From CAZJFH01 sp964545205 (GTDB taxonomy: Bacteria > Pseudomonadota > Alphaproteobacteria > Rhodospirillales > Magnetospirillaceae), in NCBI GenBank assembly GCA_964545205.1, contig CAZJFH010000042.1, forward strand, positions 1 through 42,090: a stretch of DNA of 42,090 bases, read 5' to 3'. Under the pieces are notes generated by a model that had not been told where the DNA came from, did no database searches, and was given only the letters and a program-made list of their open reading frames with translations. This document shows, piece after piece, positions 1-8,402 of this stretch. The position numbers were made by a program, and so were the translations under genes. Position 1 is the stretch's first letter, and each line of letters opens with the position of its first letter.

Positions 1-138
1 CATCGACGCTGATAATTCCGAGTTATCGGCCCCTTCCAGAGGCATTTAGCTACGATAACTCCTCCAGAGCATCGTCTCAACCATTCGCTGGTGCTGGTCG
101 CGGCCTTTACAATGCCGAGCCGAAACCGCGCCCACCCC

Positions 139-1533
139 CTACCCCTTCACCATCTTCCCCGGGTTCATCAGCCCCTGCGGATCGAGCGCCTGCTTGATGG
201 TGCGCATCACGTCGACGGCCTCGCCGTGTTCGGCCTCGAGGTATTTCATCTTGCCCTGGCCGACGCCGTGTTCGCCGGTACAGGTGCCGTCGGCGGCCAG
301 GGCGCGTTCGACCATGCGCGCCGACAGGGCGGCGGCTTCTTCCAGGTCGGCGGGCTCGGCGGGGTCGACGAGCAGGACAGTGTGGAAGTTGCCGTCGCCG
401 ACATGGCCGACGATGGCGCCCTTCAGGCGGCTGGCGGCGATGTCGGCCTTGGTCTGCAGGATGGTCTCGGCCAGGGCCGAGATCGGCACGCAGACGTCGG
501 TGGTCCAGGCGCGCTTGCCGGGATCGATGCCGAGCGCCGCGTAATAGGCGTCGTGGCGGGCCTGCCACAGCCTGGTGCGCTCCTCGGCCACCGTCGCCCA
601 GCGGAACTCGCCGCCGCCGTGCTCGGCCGACAGCGCCTCGACCGTCTCGGCCTGCTCGCGCACGCCGGCCTCCGAGCCGTGGAACTCGAAGAACAGCGTC
701 GGCCGCTCGGGGTAGTCGAGCTTCGAATAGCGGTTGATCGCCGCCATCTGGACTTCGTCGAGCAGCTCGATGCGCGCCACCGGCACGCCGGCCTGGATGG
801 TCTGGATCACCGTGTCGACGGCGCCTTCCAGCGATTCGAACGAGCACACCGCCGAGGAGATCGCCTCGGGGATGCCGTAGAGCTTGACCGTCAGCTCGGT
901 GATCACCCCCAGCGTGCCCTCGGAGCCGACGAACAGCCGCGTCAGGTCGTAGCCGGCGGCCGACTTTCGCGCGCGCCGCGCGGTGCGGATCACCCGGCCG
1001 TCGGCCAGCACCACGGTCATCGCCAGCACGTTCTCGCGCATCGTGCCGTAGCGCACGGCGTTGGTGCCCGAGGCCCGCGTCGCCGCCATGCCGCCCAGCG
1101 AGGCGTCGGCGCCGGGATCGATCGGGAAGAACAGGCCGGTGTCGCGCAGATGCTCGTTGAGCTGCTTGCGGGTGACGCCGGCCTGGACGGTGGCGTCCAT
1201 GTCCTCGGCGTGCACCGCCACGATGCGGTTCATCTGCGACAGGTCGATCGACACGCCGCCCCGCAGCGCCTGCACGTGGCCTTCCAGCGAGGTGCCGGTG
1301 CCGAATGGCACGACCGGCACGTCGCGCGCCGCGCAGAGCTTGACCACCGCCGCGACCTCCTCGGTCGACCGGGCGAAGACGACGACGTCCGGCGGCCGGA
1401 TCGGATGATAGGATTCGTCGCGGCCGTGCTGCTCGCGCACGGCCCGCGCGGTCGACACCCGCTCGGCGCCGCAGATCGCGGTCAGGTCGGCGACCAGTCG
1501 GGGATCGGGGCTTCGGAAGGTCTCGGCGGTCAT
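139..1533 (-). CDS. FAD-linked D-lactate dehydrogenase (cytochrome-type), LDHD-like
   Basis: A 464-residue flavoprotein of the FAD-linked oxidase (GlcD/Dld/LDHD) family. Such enzymes oxidise D-lactate or related D-2-hydroxy acids and pass electrons to cytochrome c or quinone. The N-terminal half is a PCMH-type FAD domain with the glycine-rich stretch PVVPFGTGTSLEGH; the C-terminal half carries GHVGDGNFH (376-384) and TGEHGVGQGK (from about 419), which in the family bind metal and substrate. No Fe-S domain and no signal peptide are present, unlike the 980-residue relative at 26826. I chose the ATG at 1531-1533 because the FAD domain begins just after it; the frame stays open further upstream without homology. 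It appears to be transcribed alone. Exact substrate (D-lactate, glycolate or D-2-hydroxyglutarate) is not decided by sequence. Confidence 0.9.
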   Translation of the reverse strand: MTAETFRSPDPRLVADLTAICGAERVSTARAVREQHGRDESYHPIRPPDVVVFARSTEEVAAVVKLCAARDVPVVPFGTGTSLEGHVQALRGGVSIDLSQMNRIVAVHAEDMDATVQAGVTRKQLNEHLRDTGLFFPIDPGADASLGGMAATRASGTNAVRYGTMRENVLAMTVVLADGRVIRTARRARKSAAGYDLTRLFVGSEGTLGVITELTVKLYGIPEAISSAVCSFESLEGAVDTVIQTIQAGVPVARIELLDEVQMAAINRYSKLDYPERPTLFFEFHGSEAGVREQAETVEALSAEHGGGEFRWATVAEERTRLWQARHDAYYAALGIDPGKRAWTTDVCVPISALAETILQTKADIAASRLKGAIVGHVGDGNFHTVLLVDPAEPADLEEAAALSARMVERALAADGTCTGEHGVGQGKMKYLEAEHGEAVDVMRTIKQALDPQGLMNPGKMVKG

Positions 1534-1655
1534 GGGCGGCTCCGGGGGTGCGTGGGCGATCCCCGGAATATGGCGCTTCGCGGCCCGGCTGGCAAACCCG
1601 GGCGGCGTGGAGGGGGCGGTCCGCCCGACCGCCCCCGCGCCTAGCCGAAGGCCCG

Positions 1656-2315
1656 TCAGGACCGGCGGCGGCGGCGCGCCAGCGCCAGACCGCCGAGACC
1701 GAAGCCCAGCAGGGCGATGCCCGCCGGCTCGGGGATGTCGTTGCTCGGCGGCGGCTCGACGACCTCGGCCTCGTCGACGTTCAGCAGGTGGAAGCGCCAG
1801 AAGCTGGTGCGCGGATCCTCGTCGTCCCAGACGCCGTTGAACATCGCCTGGGTGGCGCCGCCGAAATCCTCGTCGAAGGTGAAGTTGGCGTTGCCGCCGC
1901 GCTCGAAGCCTTCGGCCAGCGAGTCGCCGTCGGGGAAGTTGTCGTACTGGGTGATGGCGATCAGGTAGTCGCCCGCGGCCAGGGTCTGGGTGAAGAACGT
2001 GTCCCAGACGCCGAAGTCGTAGGTGATGCCGTTGACCTCCCTCGACCCTTCCTGCTCGCCGTCGTCCTGGGACTCGATGAGCTCGCCGTCGGCGGTCCAC
2101 AGCGACAGGATCGGGTCGAAGCCGCCATTCTCGGGCGACTGCCAGCTCGAGGAGAAGACGGTGATCTCGCGCTCCTCCGCCAGGTTGAAGTCGAACACCA
2201 GGACGTCGTCGTCCTGGCTGAAGTTGCCGGCGAAGGTCAGGTCGACCGGCGCGGCGACAGCCGGCACCGTCATCAGCGCGGCAAGGCTGACACCTGCCAG
2301 AGTTGTTCGGAGCAT
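1656..2315 (-). CDS. PEP-CTERM sorting domain exported protein
   Basis: A 219-residue secreted protein. An N-terminal signal peptide (about residues 1-20, ending in AVAAPVD) is followed by an acidic beta-rich domain with FDPILSLWTADGELI, which resembles the common DVF-type domain of PEP-CTERM proteins. The C-terminus is a textbook PEP-CTERM tail: PEP at 195-197, a hydrophobic segment (GIALLGFGLGGLALA) and an arginine cluster. In the family this tail is recognised by exosortase for surface sorting, often together with exopolysaccharide. No exosortase is in the window. The ATG at 2313-2315 was chosen because the signal peptide begins there and GGAGG lies just upstream on the minus strand. Function of the mature domain is unknown. 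Confidence 0.88.
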   Translation of the reverse strand: MLRTTLAGVSLAALMTVPAVAAPVDLTFAGNFSQDDDVLVFDFNLAEEREITVFSSSWQSPENGGFDPILSLWTADGELIESQDDGEQEGSREVNGITYDFGVWDTFFTQTLAAGDYLIAITQYDNFPDGDSLAEGFERGGNANFTFDEDFGGATQAMFNGVWDDEDPRTSFWRFHLLNVDEAEVVEPPPSNDIPEPAGIALLGFGLGGLALARRRRRS

Positions 2316-2490
2316 CGTGCTTCCTCCATTGCCTTGATCTCTCCGTCCCCCACGGTCGCAAGCCACATGCCATTCGGCCTAAGGGGCGCGGGATCAAGGA
2401 CTTGCGGAACCGACGCAGCCTCGCCGCAGGTCATATGTAAAATCGCCTGACACCCCCGGTCGGCGCGCGGGCCGCCCCGGAATCGCGAGA

Positions 2491-2531
2491 CCCCCGGCCG
2501 CCACCGCCGAGGGCGCGTGGCGATCCGGGGG
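2491..2531 (-). terminator. Hairpin downstream of ahpF
   Basis: CCCCCGG (2491-2497) pairs with CCGGGGG (2525-2531), and inside it CGCCAC (2499-2504) pairs with GTGGCG (2517-2522), leaving a 12-base loop. It lies 28 bases beyond the ahpF stop. There is no clear T run, so Rho-independent termination is an inference. Confidence 0.5.
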
Positions 2532-2558
2532 CCATGAGGGCGTCCCGCGCGCCGGGGC

Positions 2559-4136
2559 TCAGGCGGCGGCGGCGACCGCGGCCGGCAGGCGGATCAGGTG
2601 GTCGAAGGCCGACAGCGCCGCCTTCGAGCCCTCGCCCATGGCGATGACGATCTGCTTGTAGGGCACCGTCGTCGCGTCGCCGGCGGCGAACACGCCGGGC
2701 ACCGAGGTCTGGCCGCGGGCGTCGACCTCGATCTCGCCGCGCGGGCTGAGCGCCACCGCGCCCTTCAGCCATTCGGTGTTCGGCACCAGGCCGATCTGGA
2801 CGAAGACGCCGTCGAGGTCGATGCGGCGGATGTCGCCGCCGTCGCGGTCCTCGTAGGTCAGGCCGGTGACCTTGGCGCCGTCGCCCAGCACCTCCGTCGT
2901 CCGGCCGGAGGTGATCACCGTGACGTTGGGCAGGCTGCGCAGCTTGTCCTGCAGCACCGCGTCGGCGCGCAAGCGGGAGTCGAACTCGATCAGGGTGACG
3001 TGGGCGACGATGCCGGCCAGATCGATCGCCGCCTCGACGCCGGAATTGCCGCCGCCGATCACCGCCACGCGCTTGCCCTTGAACAGCGGGCCGTCGCAGT
3101 GCGGGCAGTAGGCGACGCCCTTGTTGCGGTACTCCTGCTCGCCGGGCACGTTCATCTGGCGCCAGCGCGCACCGGTCGACAGGACGACGCTGCGCGCCTT
3201 CAGCGCGGCGCCGCCGGCGAGGCGCACCTCGATCAACCCGCCGGGCGCGGCGGCCGGCACCAGCGCCTCGGCGCGCTGCAGGTTCATGATGTCGACGTCA
3301 TAGTCCTTGACATGCTGCTCCAGCGCCGCGGCCAGCTTGGGGCCCTCGGTGTGCGGCACCGAGATGAAGTTCTCGATCGCCATCGTGTCGAGCACCTGGC
3401 CGCCGAAACGCTCGGCGACGACGCCGGTGCGGATGCCCTTGCGGGCGGCGTAGATCGCCGCCGAGGCGCCGGCCGGGCCGCCGCCGACCACCAGCACGTC
3501 GAAGGCGTCCTTGGCCTTGATCTGCTCGGCGGCGCGGGCGGCGGCGCCGGTGTCCAGCTTGGCGACGATCTGCTCCAGGCCCATGCGGCCCTGGGCGAAG
3601 GGTTCGCCGTTCAGGAACACCGCCGGCACCGCCATCACCTGGCGCGCCGCGACCTCGTCCTGGAACAGCGCGCCGTCGATGGCGACGTGCTCGATGTTGG
3701 GATTGATCACGCTCATCAGGTTGAGCGCCTGCACGACGTCGGGGCAGTTCTGGCAGGACAGCGAATAGTAGGTCTCGAAGCGATACGAGCCCTCCAGCGC
3801 GGCGATCTGGGCGATCACGTCCTGGCCGGCCTTCGACGGATGGCCGCCGACCTGCAGCAGCGCCAGGATCAGCGAGTTGAACTCGTGGCCCATCGGCAGC
3901 CCGGCGAAGCGCACCGCCACATCGGTGCCTGCGCGGCGGATTTCGAACGAGGGCCGGCGGGCGTCGTCGCCGTCGGTGCGCAGGGCGATGTCGTCGGAGA
4001 GCGCCGCGACCTCCTCGAGCAGCGCCTTCAGCTCGCCCGACTTGGCGTCGGCCCCGAGCGAGGCGATCAGTTCGACCGGCCGGGTGATGTTCGCGAAATA
4101 GGCCTTCAGCTGTTCCTTGATGCCGCTGTCCAGCAT
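2559..4136 (-). CDS. ahpF: Alkyl hydroperoxide reductase subunit F
   Basis: A 525-residue flavoprotein disulfide reductase that uses NAD(P)H to re-reduce AhpC; the E. coli protein has 521 residues. The N-terminal tandem thioredoxin-fold domain carries CQNC at C128/C131. It is followed by an FAD site (VVGGGPAGASAA), the second redox pair CPHC at C344/C347, an NAD(P) site (VIGGGNSGVEAA) and the terminal FAD motif GVFAAGDATT. All cysteines match the E. coli positions within a residue. The ATG at 4134-4136 gives the usual N-terminus. It is downstream of ahpC on the same strand, separated by 80 bases that contain a perfect hairpin, so the two are probably one peroxide-defence operon with uneven expression. 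Confidence 0.96.
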   Translation of the reverse strand: MLDSGIKEQLKAYFANITRPVELIASLGADAKSGELKALLEEVAALSDDIALRTDGDDARRPSFEIRRAGTDVAVRFAGLPMGHEFNSLILALLQVGGHPSKAGQDVIAQIAALEGSYRFETYYSLSCQNCPDVVQALNLMSVINPNIEHVAIDGALFQDEVAARQVMAVPAVFLNGEPFAQGRMGLEQIVAKLDTGAAARAAEQIKAKDAFDVLVVGGGPAGASAAIYAARKGIRTGVVAERFGGQVLDTMAIENFISVPHTEGPKLAAALEQHVKDYDVDIMNLQRAEALVPAAAPGGLIEVRLAGGAALKARSVVLSTGARWRQMNVPGEQEYRNKGVAYCPHCDGPLFKGKRVAVIGGGNSGVEAAIDLAGIVAHVTLIEFDSRLRADAVLQDKLRSLPNVTVITSGRTTEVLGDGAKVTGLTYEDRDGGDIRRIDLDGVFVQIGLVPNTEWLKGAVALSPRGEIEVDARGQTSVPGVFAAGDATTVPYKQIVIAMGEGSKAALSAFDHLIRLPAAVAAAA

Positions 4137-4179
4137 GGCGATGCGCCCCCTTCTTCTTCGATGGTTTCGCGGTCCGCAC

Positions 4180-4203
4180 GGACCCCCGCCGGAGCGGGGG
4201 TCC
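4180..4203. terminator. Perfect hairpin between ahpC and ahpF
   Basis: GGACCCCCGC (4180-4189), loop CGGA, GCGGGGGTCC (4194-4203): a ten-base-pair perfect stem in the ahpC-ahpF gap. It could attenuate transcription into ahpF or stabilise the 3' end of an ahpC transcript. It could also be a dispersed palindromic repeat. Confidence 0.6.
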
Positions 4204-4216
4204 CGATGCGTTGGCC

Positions 4217-4780
4217 TCAGATCTTGCCGACCAGGTCGAGCGACGGGGCGAGGGTCTTCTCGCCTTCCTTCCACTTGGCCGGGCAGACCTCGCCGGGATG
4301 GGCGGCGACGTACTGGGCGGCCTTGACCTTGCGCAGCAGCTCGCGGGCGTCGCGGCCGACCCCGCCGGCGTTGATCTCGACGATCTGGATCTTGCCGTCG
4401 GGATCGATGACGAAGGTGCCGCGGTCGGCCACGCCCTCCTCCTCGATCATCACCTCGAAGTTGCGGCTGATCGTGCCGGTCGGGTCGCCGACCATGGTGT
4501 ATTCGATCTTGCGGATCGCGTCCGAGGTGTCGTGCCACGCCTTGTGGGCGAAGTGGGTGTCGGTCGACACGCTGTAGATCTCGACCCCGAGCCGCTGGAA
4601 CTCGCCGTAGTTCTCGGCCAGGTCCTCGAGTTCGGTCGGACAGACGAAGGTGAAGTCCGCCGGGTAGAAGAAGACCACCGACCACTTGCCCTTGAGATCG
4701 GAGTCGGAGACGTCGAGGAACTTGCCGTTCTTGAAAGCCTTGGCCTTGAAGGGCTTGATTTCGGTATTGATGAGGGACAC
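4217..4780 (-). CDS. ahpC: Alkyl hydroperoxide reductase subunit C (2-Cys peroxiredoxin)
   Basis: A 187-residue typical 2-Cys peroxiredoxin, exactly the length of E. coli AhpC, reducing hydrogen peroxide, organic peroxides and peroxynitrite in the cytoplasm. The peroxidatic cysteine is C47 in DFTFVCPTEL, the resolving cysteine C166 in GEVCPAKW. The first codon is a GTG (4778-4780): the protein then starts SLINTEIKPF as in other AhpC, and GGAG lies about eight bases upstream. The open frame continues upstream to an ATG at 4870, which would add a tail not found in the family. Partner AhpF follows immediately. A sigma70-like promoter is visible at 4823-4852. Confidence 0.96.
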   Translation of the reverse strand: MSLINTEIKPFKAKAFKNGKFLDVSDSDLKGKWSVVFFYPADFTFVCPTELEDLAENYGEFQRLGVEIYSVSTDTHFAHKAWHDTSDAIRKIEYTMVGDPTGTISRNFEVMIEEEGVADRGTFVIDPDGKIQIVEINAGGVGRDARELLRKVKAAQYVAAHPGEVCPAKWKEGEKTLAPSLDLVGKI

Positions 4781-4822
4781 TGCGATTCTCCGCTTCGTTG
4801 GTTGGTGATCGTGTACGAAGCG

Positions 4823-4856
4823 GAATGTAGGGCGGCGCGAGAGATCGGTCCAATTG
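4823..4856 (-). promoter_or_regulatory. Predicted ahpC promoter with palindrome over the -35
   Basis: On the minus strand TTGGAC (4847-4852) and TACATT (4823-4828) are separated by 18 bases, a good sigma70-like match 43 bases before the ahpC GTG. The palindrome CCAATTGG (4849-4856) overlaps the -35. An operator touching the -35 is what a LysR-type peroxide activator such as OxyR would need, but the motif itself is not a recognised OxyR consensus. Confidence 0.45.
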
Positions 4857-4933
4857 GTAATTTCCGGCACAGCGATCGCCTCACTCGATCAGAGCGGCGG
4901 CGCCCGGCCCGTCGGACACCGCCGCGGCGAAGC

Positions 4934-5308
4934 TCAGTCGCCGCGCCTGTCGCGGCGCGCCTCCTCATCGGATTTCGGCGGATGGCGGATGTCCCAGTCG
5001 CGATCCTCGACCCCGGCCTCGCGCTCGGGCACGCCGGACGAGCCCGCCGAGGACCCGATGCCGGGATTGCGCTGGTGGTCGTCGGGGCCGGCGCGGTCGT
5101 CGCGGAAGTGCTTGCCGGCGCCGTAGATGTTGCCGCCGGGATCGCCCAGGCGCTCGTCCGGCGGCACGTGCGACTGGTCCTCGCGCTCGTAGTTCTTGCT
5201 GCGCACCCCACGCGGATGGGCGCCGCCCTCGGTCTGCGGGACGACCCCCTCGCTGGTGCGCGGGTGCCGCGGATTGCCCGGCGGGGTGCGGGGCGGCTTT
5301 TTGGCCAT
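4934..5308 (-). CDS. Hypothetical disordered hydrophilic protein
   Basis: A 124-residue protein with no recognised domain. It is rich in charged residues, proline and glycine, lacks hydrophobic stretches and is predicted soluble and largely disordered. It begins MAKKPPRTPPGNP and has internal phrases such as GDPGGNIYGAGKHFRDD. The start is well supported: minus-strand AAAGGAGG sits just before the ATG at 5306-5308. It is divergent from the erythromycin-esterase unit and 153 bases from ahpC. Small proteins of this composition are often stress-induced in alphaproteobacteria, but nothing here proves that. Confidence 0.72.
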   Translation of the reverse strand: MAKKPPRTPPGNPRHPRTSEGVVPQTEGGAHPRGVRSKNYEREDQSHVPPDERLGDPGGNIYGAGKHFRDDRAGPDDHQRNPGIGSSAGSSGVPEREAGVEDRDWDIRHPPKSDEEARRDRRGD

Positions 5309-5509
5309 GTCAGCCTCCTTTCGCGAATGGGTCCATCAGGCGAAGCTTGGCAGCCCCGCCGGGCCATGGAAGACGCGTGCCACCGGCTCGCTCGCCGCTA
5401 AGCCGATCGACGCGCCCCCGGGGCTTCCCGCCGGTGGTAGTGCTACGGGCGGACTGAAGCGGCGAAGCGCCGTGCCCAGTTGCAGATGGATCCGATCAAG
5501 GAGGAGCCC

Positions 5510-6859
5510 ATGGTTCATCCGGCAGAGCGTCCCGACGACCTGCGCGGCGGCGTCGGCTCCGGCACCGACGAGGAACTGGCGCTGATCCGGGCCGCGGCGG
5601 AGCCGTTGCCTGCGCCCGACCAGCGCGATTTCGCCGCCGCCTTCGACCGGTTCGGCGACCGGCGGGTGGTGCTGATCGGCGAGGCCAGCCACGGCACGTC
5701 CGAGTTCTACCGGGCGCGCGAGCGCATCACCCGCCGGCTGATCGAGCGCCACGGCTTCACCATCGTCGCCATCGAGGCGGACTGGCCCGACGCCGCCCGC
5801 CTCGACGACCACGTGCGCGACCGCGCCGGGCCGCCCGCGCCCGAGGAGGCCTTCGCCCGCTTCCCGACATGGATGTGGCGCAACGAGGAGACGATGGCCT
5901 TCGTCGACTGGCTGCGCGCCTACAATCTGGCGATCGAGCCGGACCGCCGCGCCGAGATGCGCGGGCTCGACATCTACAGCCTCGACGCCTCGATCGCCGC
6001 GGTGCTCGCCTATCTCGACCGCGTCGATCCGGCCGCCGCCGCCGTGGCGCGCGAGCGCTACGGCTGCCTGACGCCGTGGCGCCTCGACCCGGTCGCCTAC
6101 GGCCACCAGGCCATGGTCGCCGGCGCGCCGCCCTGCGAGGCCGAGGTCACGCGCATGCTGGGCGATCTGCTGGAAAAGCGGCTGGACTATGCCGGCCGCG
6201 ACGGCGCCGCGTTCTTCGACGCCGCCCAGAACGCGCGGCTGATCCGCTCGGCCGAGAAATACTACCGCGCCATGTATTACGGCGCCGCCGAGTCGTGGAA
6301 CCTGCGCGACCGCCACATGTTCGAGACCCTGCAGCGGGTGATGACGGCGCGCGGCCCCGAGGCCAAGGCGGTGGTCTGGGCCCACAACTCGCATATCGGC
6401 GACGCCGGCGCCACCGAGATGGGCGAGTCCGGCGAGTTCAACATCGGCCAGCTCTGCCGCCAGGCCTACGGCGACCAGGCGGCGCTGATCGGCTTCGGCA
6501 CCGACCGCGGCACCGTCGCCGCCGCCCACGACTGGGGCGGCGACATGCAGGTGATGCAGGTGCGGCCGGCGCTGCCCGACAGCTACGAGCGGCTGTACCG
6601 TCGCGCCGGCGTCCCCCGCGCCCTGACCGAGCTGTCGCCGCGCAACCCCGAGCTGGTCGAGATGCTGCGCCAGCGCCGTCTCGAACGGGCGATCGGCGTC
6701 GTCTACCGCCCCGAGACGGAGCGCTGGAGCCACTATTTCGAGGCCGACCTGCCGCGCCAGTTCGACGCCTGGGTGTGGTTCGAGGAGACGAAGGCGGTGA
6801 CTCCGCTGCCCGCGGCGCGTCCCCACGGCGCGCCCGACACCTATCCGTTCGGTGTCTGA
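5510..6859 (+). CDS. Erythromycin esterase family protein
   Basis: A 449-residue protein of the erythromycin esterase (EreA/EreB-like) superfamily. Family hallmarks are visible: LIGEASHGTSEFY with H61, the acidic stretch AIEADWPDAARLDDH, and VVWAHNSHIGDA with H292 and H295. In EreB-type enzymes these histidines and glutamates activate water to open a macrolactone. Chromosomal members next to phosphoribosyltransferases and hydrolases are common and their natural substrate is unknown, so macrolide resistance should not be assumed. The ATG at 5510 follows AAGGAGG by five bases; an in-frame ATG at 5480 is less likely. The stop is two bases before the hydrolase start at 6862. Confidence 0.88.
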   Translation: MVHPAERPDDLRGGVGSGTDEELALIRAAAEPLPAPDQRDFAAAFDRFGDRRVVLIGEASHGTSEFYRARERITRRLIERHGFTIVAIEADWPDAARLDDHVRDRAGPPAPEEAFARFPTWMWRNEETMAFVDWLRAYNLAIEPDRRAEMRGLDIYSLDASIAAVLAYLDRVDPAAAAVARERYGCLTPWRLDPVAYGHQAMVAGAPPCEAEVTRMLGDLLEKRLDYAGRDGAAFFDAAQNARLIRSAEKYYRAMYYGAAESWNLRDRHMFETLQRVMTARGPEAKAVVWAHNSHIGDAGATEMGESGEFNIGQLCRQAYGDQAALIGFGTDRGTVAAAHDWGGDMQVMQVRPALPDSYERLYRRAGVPRALTELSPRNPELVEMLRQRRLERAIGVVYRPETERWSHYFEADLPRQFDAWVWFEETKAVTPLPAARPHGAPDTYPFGV

Positions 6860-6861
6860 CC

Positions 6862-7515
6862 ATGACCGCCACCGTCGAGCGCCGCGAGATCGAGCTGCCG
6901 CCGCTGCGGCGCAGCGGCTATCTGCGCAAGCCGGCCGGCGCCAGCGGCATCGCCGTGTTCGCGCACGGCAGCGGCAGCGGCAAGGACAGCCCCCGCAACA
7001 ACCATGTCGCCGCCGGTCTCGCGGCGGCCGGCGTCGCCAGCCTGCTGTTCGACCTGCTGACCCCGGCCGAGGAGGCCTATCGCAGCAACGTCTTCGACAT
7101 CGGCCTGCTCGCCTCGCGGCTGGTCACCGCGACCGAATGGCTGCGCAGCTACGAGGACACCGCCGCCCTGCCGATCGGCTATTTCGGCGCCAGCACCGGC
7201 GCCGCCGCGGCGCTGACGGCGGCGGCGGTGCCCGACAGCGACATCCGCGCCATCGTCTCGCGCGGCGGCCGGCCCGACATGGCGGCGCGGGTCTTCGACA
7301 TGGTGCGGGCGCCGACGCTGCTGATCGTCGGCAGCCTCGACGGGCCGGTGATCGACATGAACCGCGAGGCCTATGACGGCCTCGGCTGCGAAAAGGAACT
7401 GACGATCGTCCCCGGCGCCGGACACCTGTTCGAGGAGCCCGGGACGCTGGACCAGGTCATCGATCTGGCCGGCAACTGGTTCGCCCGCCATTTCGCCGCG
7501 CCGGGGCGGCCCTAG
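6862..7515 (+). CDS. Alpha/beta hydrolase (dienelactone hydrolase-like)
   Basis: A 217-residue alpha/beta hydrolase. The nucleophile elbow is GASTG with S111; D160 in GSLDGP and H188 in GAGHLFEEPG complete a plausible catalytic triad. Near the N-terminus FAHGSGSGKDSPRN gives the oxyanion region. In many genomes this hydrolase is fused to, or next to, the phosphoribosyltransferase encoded here by the following gene, which suggests a joint reaction; substrate unknown. The start lies two bases after the esterase stop, so translation is probably coupled. Confidence 0.86.
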   Translation: MTATVERREIELPPLRRSGYLRKPAGASGIAVFAHGSGSGKDSPRNNHVAAGLAAAGVASLLFDLLTPAEEAYRSNVFDIGLLASRLVTATEWLRSYEDTAALPIGYFGASTGAAAALTAAAVPDSDIRAIVSRGGRPDMAARVFDMVRAPTLLIVGSLDGPVIDMNREAYDGLGCEKELTIVPGAGHLFEEPGTLDQVIDLAGNWFARHFAAPGRP

Positions 7516-7542
7516 GCGGCGAGCGGGAATCGAGGAGGAAGG

Positions 7543-8184
7543 ATGCGATTTCACGACCGCCACGACGCCGGCCGCCGGCTCGCCGACCGGCTGGGTCATC
7601 TGCGCGACGAGCGCCCGGTGGTGCTGGGACTGCCGCGCGGCGGCGTCCCCGTCGCCTACCGCGTCGCCGAGGCGCTGGACGCGCCGCTCGACGTCGCGCT
7701 GGTGCGCAAGATCGGCGCGCCCGGCGCGCCGGAATACGCGGTCGGGGCCGTCGTCGACGGCGAAGAGCCGCGGATCCTGGTCAATGCCGAGGCCGAGCGC
7801 ATGCTCGACCTGCCGCGCCAGTACGTCGAGGCGGAGGCCGCGCGGCAGATCGCCGAGATCGAACGCCAGCGCCGGCTCTACATCGGCGACCGCGCCCAGC
7901 CGAAGATCGAGGGCGAGACGGTGATCGTCGTCGACGACGGCATCGCCACCGGCTCGACGGTGCGCCTGGTGCTGCATGCGCTGCGCGAGCGCCGGCCGAA
8001 GCGGCTGGTCCTCGCGGTCCCGGTGGCCCCGGCCGAAGCCGCGCAGGCCCTGGCCGCCGATGCCGACGAGGTGGTGATCGTCGACGCGCCCGAGGATTTC
8101 CGCGCCGTCGGCCTGTACTACGACGATTTCGGCCAGACCACCGACGAGGAGGTCGTCGACCTGCTCGCCAAGGCCCGCCACTGA
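7543..8184 (+). CDS. Phosphoribosyltransferase family protein
   Basis: A 213-residue type I phosphoribosyltransferase. The PRPP loop VIVVDDGIATGST occupies residues 127-139; GLPRGGVPVAYRVAEAL near the N-terminus and VRKIGAPGAPEYAVGAV are typical of the group found beside hydrolases and erythromycin esterases. Family members bind PRPP, but the acceptor is not established. The ATG is preceded by GAGGAAGG. It ends the three-gene unit begun at 5510. Confidence 0.88.
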   Translation: MRFHDRHDAGRRLADRLGHLRDERPVVLGLPRGGVPVAYRVAEALDAPLDVALVRKIGAPGAPEYAVGAVVDGEEPRILVNAEAERMLDLPRQYVEAEAARQIAEIERQRRLYIGDRAQPKIEGETVIVVDDGIATGSTVRLVLHALRERRPKRLVLAVPVAPAEAAQALAADADEVVIVDAPEDFRAVGLYYDDFGQTTDEEVVDLLAKARH

Positions 8185-8285
8185 CAGCGGCGCCGGTCGG
8201 TCTCTTCCCAACCCTCTCCACGGGAACAGCGGCCGGGTCGCGGCGCGATCCGGCCCTTGCGCTTTTCAATCCCACCGACAAAAAT

Positions 8286-8304
8286 TCGTCGCCCGACGAC
8301 GAAA
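8286..8304. repeat. Inverted repeat upstream of the iron operon
   Basis: TTCGTCG (8286-8292) and CGACGAA (8298-8304) form an inverted repeat with a five-base spacer, flanked by A runs and next to the Fur-like palindrome. It could be a second operator or the 3' hairpin of the upstream unit. Confidence 0.35.
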
Positions 8305-8305
8305 A

Positions 8306-8322
8306 TGCGTTTCATTCGCAAC
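8306..8322 (+). promoter_or_regulatory. Fur-box-like palindrome
   Basis: TGCGTTTCATTCGCA (8307-8321) reads on the other strand as TGCGAATGAAACGCA, close to the alphaproteobacterial Fur consensus built on TGCAAATNATTTGCA. It sits about 80 bases upstream of the iron-uptake operon start, where a ferric-uptake repressor would be expected. A weak -10 (TAGTCT, 8334-8339) lies just downstream. Confidence 0.5.
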
Positions 8323-8402
8323 AGGGCTGAGGTAGTCTGCGCCTCGGCGGGACTGCTGGCGCACCCGTTTTCAGAAGTCGACATCGAGGAGAGGAAAGAA
8401 CG

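Noticed and set aside
1..138. Possible gene or promoter at the left edge
   Set aside because: The first 138 bases are AT-richer non-coding sequence with no ribosome site, hairpin or conserved frame that I could support.
91..1644. Long plus-strand open frame opposite the dehydrogenase gene
   Set aside because: It is the antisense shadow of a well-recognised flavoprotein; high GC keeps opposite frames open. The same applies to the long frames opposite the ligase (12948-14471), the kinase (16372-18546), the ABC exporter and the other large genes.
5510..6859. A macrolide resistance gene
   Set aside because: Only family-level similarity; chromosomal homologues in this gene context have no shown macrolide activity, and no mobile element is nearby.
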